A DNA stretch of 64,000 nt, taken from the NCBI RefSeq assembly GCF_004343505.1, contig NZ_SLXU01000009.1:42812-106811 (forward strand), in the 5' to 3' direction. The translations under genes and the position numbers were made by a program. Below, one piece after another: positions 58,531 to 64,000 of the stretch. Below the pieces are notes generated by a model. That model had not been told where the DNA came from and did no database searches. It worked only from the letters and a program-made list of their open reading frames with translations. Within the stretch, counting starts at the first letter, position 1. Each line of letters begins with the position of its first letter. This stretch comes from Rhodovulum bhavnagarense. Its GTDB lineage: Bacteria; Pseudomonadota; Alphaproteobacteria; Rhodobacterales; Rhodobacteraceae.

Positions 58531-60300
58531 TTACCGATTCATCCAAGCCGACTTTACCACGGGGGGCGTTCTTGTGGGGGCGGCTTTCGTGGAGACTTCC
58601 GCTTCCCGGCGTCCCAGGTCAACTCCCACCAGCGGGCGCACTGCGAGCGCGTAGACCATGCAGTCCAAGGATTCCGCCCGCCTCCCCGTGATCCGTTCCC
58701 AGACGCGGACAGGTGCCCCGCGCTTGTAGCGCACCAGACGGCGTTCGCTGGCGAGTTCTTCGAAGAACCTGTCTTCCAGGGTATCGCTGAAGCGGACAGT
58801 TCGCCCCCGCGACAGGTGGGACGCCAGCGTGGCCTTCAGCCCGTCCACGCCCAGGATGAACAGGCGGGACCCGCGCGTCTCGCTGGCCTTGATCGACGGA
58901 CGCGCCCCAGGTGCCCCCTTGATTGCCACGATCCGGCGGGCGAAGCGCGGACGGCAGAAAGACATAACCGGGTCCATGGTCTCGCCGTCCCCGGCGTCGA
59001 TTGCCACCGCGTCCAGGCGCAAGGTCCCGCCGCCGGGGTGCGGCCACTGGCCCCGAAGGAAGTCGTCCAGTTCCGCCCAGGTATGATCTTCGTGGGGGCT
59101 GCCCCAGATGACGTGTTGCGCCAGGACGAAGTAATCGGTCTTCCCGTGCCCCAGAATCACGATCTCCAGGCGGTCCCGCTGCACGTCGACTCCGGCGGTC
59201 AGGACCAGCACTTCCGGGGGTAGCGCATCCAGGCCGAACCGTTCCCGACGCGATGCCAGGGCGGCTTCGTCGATCTCTTCCGCCGCCTCTCGCCAGCCTT
59301 CTGCCAGGATTGTGTTGACGAAGGTTTGCAACTGGTCCGGGTGCGCCTTGGCCGCGATGAATTCCGCCGCCAGCTTGCCCCAGGACGCATTCGCCAGCGT
59401 GGACACCAGCGCGTTGAGTCGGAAGCCCGCGTGGCCTTCGATCTCGGGGCGCATGGCCCGCCACGCCCCGGCTTCCACCATGCCCGCTTTGTGCTTTTCG
59501 TCGATCAGGGACTCGCAATGGGGGCAACGGAAGGCCGCCGTCTGGGGCTTGTCCGGTTCCCATTCGATATGCCGCCACTGGATTTCGGTGAAGGCCCCAC
59601 AATCCGGGCACGGGACTTCGAAGACCCGCTGGTCGCTCTGGGCGTAGGACCGCAGCACGTTGGACGTGTCCAGCAGAGTCGGTGTACTGCCCAAGATGAT
59701 CTTCCGGTTTGCGAAGCTGAGGGTCCGCCGCTCGGCCAAGGTGATCGGGCTGCCTTCGGCGGACGGTTCCATGGCGTCGGCTTCGTCGATCAGAAGAATT
59801 CGGACATTGTGGCGGCGCAGGTTCCGGGGGCTCTTGGCAGCGACGATCTTCAGCGACCCGCCGGGGAAGCGGCGGGACAGAAGCGTGGACCGCCCGGACT
59901 CGTCGGCGTCGCCAGAAATGAGCCCGCGCAAGGCCGGGGTAGCGTCGAAGATCGGTTCCAGGTCGGAGACGACATAATCGCGGGCGTCCGCTTCCGTGGG
60001 CAGAAGGGCCAGGATCGGGGACGGCTCATTGGCGACGTAGGACGCCAGCGCCCCGGTGAGCAAGGTCGTGAACCCGACGCGGACGGGCTTCACCAGCGTC
60101 ACACGCTCCACCAGCGGGTCGCTGATAGCCTGTGCAATGCCGCGCTGGTAGGGCCAGAGGGTAACGCGCCCAGGGAGGGCAGAGACGCCTTCGGGAAGCC
60201 GCATGTGGGCTTCCATCCAATCCCCCAGGGACAGGTGCGGTGGCGGCTTCAGAGCGGCCAGGGCGCGGGCACGGGTGGCGGTCAGGATTTCATTCGTCAT
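58531..60300 (-). CDS. terL: Phage terminase large subunit, GpA family
   Basis: 589 residues; packaging ATPase and nuclease. N-terminal GDWMEAHMRLPEG, Walker A region KPVRVGFTT, Walker B ILLIDEADAM, and a zinc-like CxxC pair (CPDCGAF, CPHCESL). The nuclease part starts at LTAGVDVQRDRLEIVILG. GpA terminases cut at cos sites, so the element probably has its own cos site. It overlaps terS by 11 bp. Confidence 0.93.
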   Translation of the reverse strand: MTNEILTATRARALAALKPPPHLSLGDWMEAHMRLPEGVSALPGRVTLWPYQRGIAQAISDPLVERVTLVKPVRVGFTTLLTGALASYVANEPSPILALLPTEADARDYVVSDLEPIFDATPALRGLISGDADESGRSTLLSRRFPGGSLKIVAAKSPRNLRRHNVRILLIDEADAMEPSAEGSPITLAERRTLSFANRKIILGSTPTLLDTSNVLRSYAQSDQRVFEVPCPDCGAFTEIQWRHIEWEPDKPQTAAFRCPHCESLIDEKHKAGMVEAGAWRAMRPEIEGHAGFRLNALVSTLANASWGKLAAEFIAAKAHPDQLQTFVNTILAEGWREAAEEIDEAALASRRERFGLDALPPEVLVLTAGVDVQRDRLEIVILGHGKTDYFVLAQHVIWGSPHEDHTWAELDDFLRGQWPHPGGGTLRLDAVAIDAGDGETMDPVMSFCRPRFARRIVAIKGAPGARPSIKASETRGSRLFILGVDGLKATLASHLSRGRTVRFSDTLEDRFFEELASERRLVRYKRGAPVRVWERITGRRAESLDCMVYALAVRPLVGVDLGRREAEVSTKAAPTRTPPVVKSAWMNR

Positions 60301-60793
60301 GGCTTGCCTCTTCGAGCGCGTCGCGGACTTCGCGGTCGATCATCTGCACGTCATGGGCGGTCAGGTGCCCAAGCCGCTGTTGAACGCGGGCGGGAATGGC
60401 GAGCATGGCGGCGCGCACGTCCCGAAGGACCGATGCCCAGGCGGATTCGACTTCGGCCACGGGGACCAGCGTCGCGCGGGTCTTGGCGTTCGCCAGTTCG
60501 ATCTTCTCGGCATTGGCGCGGGCCAGCCGCAGCTTCTCCGCGTTCAGGTCCGGGTCCGTCGATTGTCGCCCCCGCTGCCCCGCCCGCAGGTGTTCCACAT
60601 AGGCGCGAATGGTTGGTTGCAGATCGAAGCGCCCGTCCGTCCGGGGGATGACGCCTTCGCGGGCCAGCGCATGAATCCGGGCGGTGGACAGGTTCAGCCA
60701 TTCCGACAATTCGGCGGCGGTCACGGTCTCGCCAGGAGAGGTTTCAGGGCCGCCGCCCAGGATGGCTTCGATCTCGGCGTCATAGGCAGTCAT
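60290..60793 (-). CDS. terS: Terminase small subunit (Nu1-like)
   Basis: 167 residues. N-terminal winged helix (VTAAELSEWLNLSTARIHALAREGVIP) followed by a long helical part (NAEKLRLARANAEKIELANAKT, part), as in lambda Nu1. It recognises the packaging site for the large subunit. Its start overlaps the stop of the small upstream ORF by 4 bp. Confidence 0.85.
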   Translation of the reverse strand: MTAYDAEIEAILGGGPETSPGETVTAAELSEWLNLSTARIHALAREGVIPRTDGRFDLQPTIRAYVEHLRAGQRGRQSTDPDLNAEKLRLARANAEKIELANAKTRATLVPVAEVESAWASVLRDVRAAMLAIPARVQQRLGHLTAHDVQMIDREVRDALEEASHDE

Positions 60794-61080
60794 GCGCGCC
60801 CCCGTTCTCTAGGATTTCTGGAAATTCCAGAGTGAGCCGGAACGCGGGAGTTGGATTCCCGATTCCAGAAATTCTGGAGAGCGTGAAAAGCCGGGGCTCC
60901 GCGCCCCCCGCGACGCGCCACGCCCAGGAGGGACCCGTGCGACAAGTGCGACATGTGTTCCATATGAGCCCCTAGTGCCGGGATTCCGGTGTTCTCGCGC
61001 GCGTAAGGCGATAATTGGATGACATGTCGCACATGTCGCAGATCAAGGGATTTCAACGGGTTAGAGGATTTCGAAGTCAT
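60790..61080 (-). CDS. Possible small ORF between primase and terS
   Basis: 96 codons from ATG at 61080, overlapping the primase end by 20 bp and the terS start by 4 bp, which suggests coupling. The protein (RHVRHV, HMSHLSHG and an Arg-rich tail) looks low-complexity because the DNA carries tandem repeats, so it may be non-coding origin DNA. Confidence 0.3.
   Translation of the reverse strand: MTSKSSNPLKSLDLRHVRHVIQLSPYARENTGIPALGAHMEHMSHLSHGSLLGVARRGGRGAPAFHALQNFWNRESNSRVPAHSGISRNPRERGRA
60938..61040. other. Candidate replication origin: inverted pair of tandem repeats
   Basis: TGCGACAAGTGCGACATGT (60938-60956) faces an inverted copy at 61022-61040 that differs at one base. Each arm is a tandem of TGCGACA(T/A)G. 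The 65-bp centre includes the AT-rich GATAATTGGAT. It sits right after the primase-helicase gene, where P4-type elements often keep their origin. Confidence 0.5.
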
Positions 61081-63349
61081 CGGTGAAGTCCTCCTTCTGC
61101 ACGCGGAGTCCGCGATACCCACGCCCCCGAATTCCCAAAGTGTCCTTGATCGCGTCAAATCCACGCTGAGAAAGCGTCTCAGGGAAAGACCGCTTCCTGT
61201 TTCCAGGGTGTTCCCCGATTTCCAGGGCGAAGGCGTTCCAGGAATCCCAGAGGTTCGCCGTCGTGTCCGCAACGTGTTTCCCGGTCTCGCAGCACTCTTC
61301 AATCCATTGCGCGAAAATGTCCTGTTCCGCGAAGTAGGCTTCCGTCGCGCGCCGCGCGACTTCCGGGCGGAAGAGCCCGTGCGCTTGCCAGTCCAGGCAA
61401 CCTTCGATCATCCACGACAGAATCCCCGGCCATTCCGCCTTCAGTTTTGCGGGAAGATCGGCGTCCTTCTGTTTCGGGGGATGATCGAAGGGCAGGATGA
61501 TGAACCGCCGCTTCACGGCTTCGTCCACGCTGGTCAGGGACGGGGCGTTGTTACCCACGATGACCAGTTTCATTTGAGGCGTGAATTCGAAGCTGTTCTG
61601 GCGCATGAAGCGCGCCGTGATCTTGTCCCCGCCCGTGAGCGCCTTGATACGGTTTTCCGCCCAGGCCCGCCCCTTTTCGGTTTCCGACGCCCAGGCCAGC
61701 CGCGCCCCGTCCAGGCGGGCAATCTCTTCCGGGTGTGCATCGTGCTTGGCTGCCGTCAGAGTCGAGGTCGCCACGTTGATGGAATACTCGCCCAGGATGT
61801 CCGCCATGGTGTTGATCGCCGTGGACTTTCCTGAACCCCCGCGCCCGTAGACGAAGACCAGAGCGTGTTCTTTGGTTTCGCCGGTCAGGCAATAGCCGCC
61901 CCACATACGAAGGAAGCGGATGGCTTCCGCGTCCCCGTCCAGGGCTTCGTCCAGGAAGGCCAGCCACCGGGGGCAGTCGCGCGCCGGGTCGAACCGTTCC
62001 AGCGGCACCGGCGGGGCAGCGGTCAGCCGGGAAATATGGTCCGCCGGATCACCGTCCCGAAGGACTCCCGTCCGAAGGTCCACCGTCCCCTTGGGCGTCC
62101 CCAGAAGCCACGGGTCCCGGTTCCAGTCCGCCGACGTGGCGACGAATTCCCGAACCGTCCGCGCGCCCCGTTCGATGGCTTCCCAGACATTGACCTTGCG
62201 AAGCGGCTTCGCCTTCGGATCGTCGTCCGCCATGCTGGTGGCAAGCTGGCGGGCGTAGTGGTGCGCCAGCTTCGTTTCTTCCCGCCGCCAGGAATTCCCG
62301 TCGAACCGGAACCAGCTTCCCGCCGCATGATCGAACCGCAATTCATCCTTGTGGGCCGCCGTGAAGGCCCGGATCACGCCGTCTTCGTCCAGTTCGAAGT
62401 CGTGGTCCGTTCCCGGCGGGTCGATCCCCAGGATATGGGCAGCCTCCACGTCCGGGTCGTCCAGATCGTCGAAGAGCGCGATGATTTCCGCCCCTTCGCC
62501 CGTGATCCGCGCGCGGGCGTTCTGAAGGGTCCGGTCCTGTTGTCGATCCCCCGCGCGATGCCACCACGCGCCCGCGTCGCCGTCATCCTGGGCGATTTCA
62601 TCGCGGGCTTCCTCTTCGCTCATGCCTTCGCGGAATCGGTCGCAAAGGAATTTGAACCCGATGCCCGAACCGGACTCGTCCCCGCCCTTGGGGCTGGCCT
62701 TCCCGGCGGCCCGCTTGAACGCGGGGCCATGGTCACGGATCAGCCATTCCAGATCGGCGCGCTTCACGGGGCGGATGGTCGACTCGTCGCCAAGCTGGTC
62801 TTCGGTGACAGTGAAGTATCGCCCGCCCAGGAACAGGGCGATTTCGGTATGACCGCCCAGGGAGAATTCGGCACCGCCCTTCGGCGTGACCAGCCCCGCG
62901 TCCCGCAACGCGGCCATGTCCGAATCCCGGCAAAGGAACAGGATGTGGGCACCCGTGCCGCTCGGGGACCGTTCGGTGTAGCTCTTGAAGCGGTCCACCA
63001 CGGCGGACGCCCAGGGGGCCAGCTTGTCGCCGTCCAGGCACCCGTCCAGATCGACGCCACACAGCCGCCAGCCGCGCACCTGGGGCACGGGGGCGAACAT
63101 GACGCCAAGCCCCGAAGGCCGCCCGTTCTGAAGCCCTTGGGCGCGCTTGTGAGCGGCTTTCCGGCTGCCCCAGGTGCCGGGGCTATCAGACTTCGCCGCG
63201 CGCCCCGTGGAGGGGTTCACGGGCAGCTTTCGCCCGTCGCTGTTCTCCCTCCACGCCACCCAGATCGGGGCTTCCTTCAGGTCGCCCAGGGTGACAGTGG
63301 GGTTGCCCTTGCGGGGCTTGGTGTGGTATTTAGATACCGCGCTAGTCAT
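61061..63349 (-). CDS. Phage/plasmid primase-helicase (P4 type, prim-pol N-terminal)
   Basis: 762 residues. The N-terminal primase/polymerase-like domain has CGVDLDGCLD and PSGTGAHILFLC. The middle D5-N-like region precedes the C-terminal SF3 helicase, with Walker A GRGGSGKST, Walker B WASETEKG and sensor region LVIVGNNAP. It lets the element replicate after excision. It is the first gene of the leftward operon and is close to attR, as expected for a satellite early region. Confidence 0.92.
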   Translation of the reverse strand: MTSAVSKYHTKPRKGNPTVTLGDLKEAPIWVAWRENSDGRKLPVNPSTGRAAKSDSPGTWGSRKAAHKRAQGLQNGRPSGLGVMFAPVPQVRGWRLCGVDLDGCLDGDKLAPWASAVVDRFKSYTERSPSGTGAHILFLCRDSDMAALRDAGLVTPKGGAEFSLGGHTEIALFLGGRYFTVTEDQLGDESTIRPVKRADLEWLIRDHGPAFKRAAGKASPKGGDESGSGIGFKFLCDRFREGMSEEEARDEIAQDDGDAGAWWHRAGDRQQDRTLQNARARITGEGAEIIALFDDLDDPDVEAAHILGIDPPGTDHDFELDEDGVIRAFTAAHKDELRFDHAAGSWFRFDGNSWRREETKLAHHYARQLATSMADDDPKAKPLRKVNVWEAIERGARTVREFVATSADWNRDPWLLGTPKGTVDLRTGVLRDGDPADHISRLTAAPPVPLERFDPARDCPRWLAFLDEALDGDAEAIRFLRMWGGYCLTGETKEHALVFVYGRGGSGKSTAINTMADILGEYSINVATSTLTAAKHDAHPEEIARLDGARLAWASETEKGRAWAENRIKALTGGDKITARFMRQNSFEFTPQMKLVIVGNNAPSLTSVDEAVKRRFIILPFDHPPKQKDADLPAKLKAEWPGILSWMIEGCLDWQAHGLFRPEVARRATEAYFAEQDIFAQWIEECCETGKHVADTTANLWDSWNAFALEIGEHPGNRKRSFPETLSQRGFDAIKDTLGIRGRGYRGLRVQKEDFTDDFEIL

Positions 63350-63398
63350 GTGCCAACTCCATGGTGGATGGTTATCGTCTTGAGTCCTCAGTTCGCTC

Positions 63399-63430
63399 CC
63401 GCCGCCCAGGATGACGCCCCTGGGCGGCGG
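63399..63430. repeat. 12-bp perfect inverted repeat upstream of primase
   Basis: CCGCCGCCCAGG (63399-63410), 8-base centre, CCTGGGCGGCGG (63419-63430), about 50 bp before the primase start. It could be an operator or a leader hairpin. Confidence 0.55.
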
Positions 63431-63458
63431 AATTCGTTTCCCCGAAGAGTTCCGAAAG

Positions 63459-63520
63459 GTTTGACAATCGTTCTGAAAAGCGTTGGGATTCAGTGAGGCG
63501 ATTTCACCGGGTTTGACACT
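63459..63520 (+). repeat. Candidate integrase arm-type sites, right end
   Basis: GTTTGACAAT (63459-63468) and GTTTGACACT (63511-63520). The first, with its CCGAAAG flank, mirrors the left-end site at 51633-51642 in inverted orientation. Confidence 0.45.
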
Positions 63521-63553
63521 GTAGAGCTTTGTTTTCGCTCAGTTCGTCCAGTT

Positions 63554-63568
63554 CCTGTCTCTCCGCCA
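63554..63568 (+). repeat. attR core
   Basis: CCTGTCTCTCCGCCA, identical to the tRNA-Ser 3' end at 51575-51589. Confidence 0.88.
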
Positions 63569-63908
63569 CATTCAGACACTGAATCCGTCCAAGGGCCCCG
63601 ATTGGGGCCTTTTTTCTTTTTGTTTCAAAGGGCGTTGGCAGGTCCATCCGCCCTTCGGAGACTGGGCGCTTTACGCATAATGCGTCTCCGAACGGCCTGC
63701 GTCTCTCTTCGAGCGCCCCTCGACTGTCACGGGACGGCGTGAAACATCCTCGCATTTCCAGTGGGTTGCCGCGCTCATGGGGTCGTCCCGTTCGCGAGTT
63801 AATCCGGTGACGGAGACGGACACGAAGGCGCAGGGCGGCCAGAAGGGCGGCTCCGTGGCGGCCGATGCGTTCCTGATCGGCACCGAGATGCCGGGGCTGA
63901 CGACCATC
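63569..63908. other. Chromosomal segment between attR and IS66
   Basis: Holds a terminator (63594-63615) that probably served tRNA-Ser before insertion. The rest has only short frames without ribosome sites; I see no gene. Confidence 0.45.
63594..63615 (+). terminator. Rho-independent terminator, displaced from tRNA-Ser
   Basis: GGCCCC (63594-63599), loop GATT, GGGGCC (63604-63609), six T. It lies 26 bp after attR. Confidence 0.75.
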
Positions 63909-64000
63909 GTAAGCGTCGTCTGACGGTCACCCGGCTTTCAGCTTGACGGCCGGAAATTCCACGGGAGCAGTTCGTCGAGCCGGCTTTGGGGATGGCCGTT
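63909..64000. mobile_element. IS66-family insertion sequence, right-hand part cut by window end
   Basis: Begins with the IS66-type terminal inverted repeat GTAAGCG (63909-63915). Only the transposase end is inside the window; the other end and the 8-bp target duplication cannot be checked. Confidence 0.75.
63938..64000 (-). CDS. tnpC: IS66-family transposase (TnpC), last 20 residues
   Basis: The frame entering from the right edge reads NGHPQSRLDELLPWNFRPSS then stop. The RLDELLPWNF ending is characteristic of IS66 TnpC transposases. The catalytic domain lies outside the window. Confidence 0.8.
   Translation of the reverse strand, partial: NGHPQSRLDELLPWNFRPSS

Larger units (their letters stand above)
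51575..63568. mobile_element. 12.0-kb capsid-forming phage satellite (cf-PICI-like) or tail-less prophage in tRNA-Ser
   Basis: Bounded by 15-bp direct repeats. Gene order, reading the minus strand from the right end: primase-helicase, small ORF, terS, terL, two small genes, a 213-residue unknown, portal, protease/capsid fusion, gpW, DUF2190, excisionase-like, integrase; one small gene runs the other way. Everything needed for a DNA-filled head is present, while tail, baseplate, lysis and CI-type repressor genes are absent. That set matches capsid-forming phage-inducible chromosomal islands. A decayed prophage is the alternative, but all frames are intact and tightly packed. Confidence 0.8.

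Noticed and set aside
59326..60651. 441-codon open frame on the plus strand
   Set aside because: Antisense to terL and terS; no domain and no ribosome site.
61865..63496. 543-codon open frame on the plus strand
   Set aside because: Antisense shadow of the primase-helicase gene without any family match.
63777..63923. 48-codon plus-strand ORF ending inside the IS66 inverted repeat
   Set aside because: No ribosome site, no family match, and its end depends on the IS sequence; at best a remnant.

Overview
The window looks like chromosome of an alphaproteobacterium of the Rhodobacteraceae (Roseobacter/Rhodobacter group). The reasons are a circularly permuted two-piece tmRNA with a short ANDNRAPVALAA tag, a trgA/trgB/cysK-type tellurite-resistance locus like that of Rhodobacter, an acuI acryloyl-CoA reductase, a Mg-type HemB, and a DUF6477/DUF6456 pair. 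Family names were assigned by recognition of protein motifs; no database search was run.

From 1 to about 51.5 kb the content is mostly core chromosome. It holds the end of an ABC-F ATPase, an HSD10-like SDR, cysS, a squalene/phytoene-synthase-like protein, a SYLF lipoprotein, hemB, mfd and ppk2. Then follow two tandem alpha/beta hydrolases overlapping metA and a P-loop ATPase, a FadL-like porin, guaA with two overlapping small genes, an MttB-family methyltransferase, a VIT transporter, lipA, an M50 protease, ssb, a lytic transglycosylase, an entericidin, a YejA-like binding protein, bdhA, a LysE exporter, a DUF502 protein and rpsB-tsf. The next stretch has a LuxR solo, an orphan polysaccharide-export permease, a sigma-54 activator and tspO. 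After these come the mscS-like/cysK/trgB/trgA/cfa run, a photolyase, a lysine-less class V aminotransferase homologue, a BCCT transporter with a universal stress protein, and acuI. The permuted tmRNA gene ssrA is followed, one gene later, by sspB, the adaptor that hands tmRNA-tagged proteins to ClpXP.

From 51,575 to 63,568 a 12.0-kb integrated element sits in the 3' end of tRNA-Ser(GGA) between two 15-bp att copies. It encodes a tyrosine integrase, an excisionase-like HTH protein, a P4-type primase-helicase, both terminase subunits, a portal, a protease/major-capsid fusion, a gpW connector and a DUF2190 decoration protein. No tail, lysis or classical repressor gene is visible. This is the layout of a capsid-forming phage satellite (cf-PICI-like), which would package its own DNA in its own heads and borrow a helper phage's tails. 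It also carries a candidate origin made of inverted tandem repeats and candidate integrase arm sites at both ends. An IS66-family element begins at 63,909 and runs off the window.

Other non-protein signals include a probable new small RNA (about 27,932-28,006) with its own promoter and terminator, and a recurrent 22-bp intergenic motif in four places.
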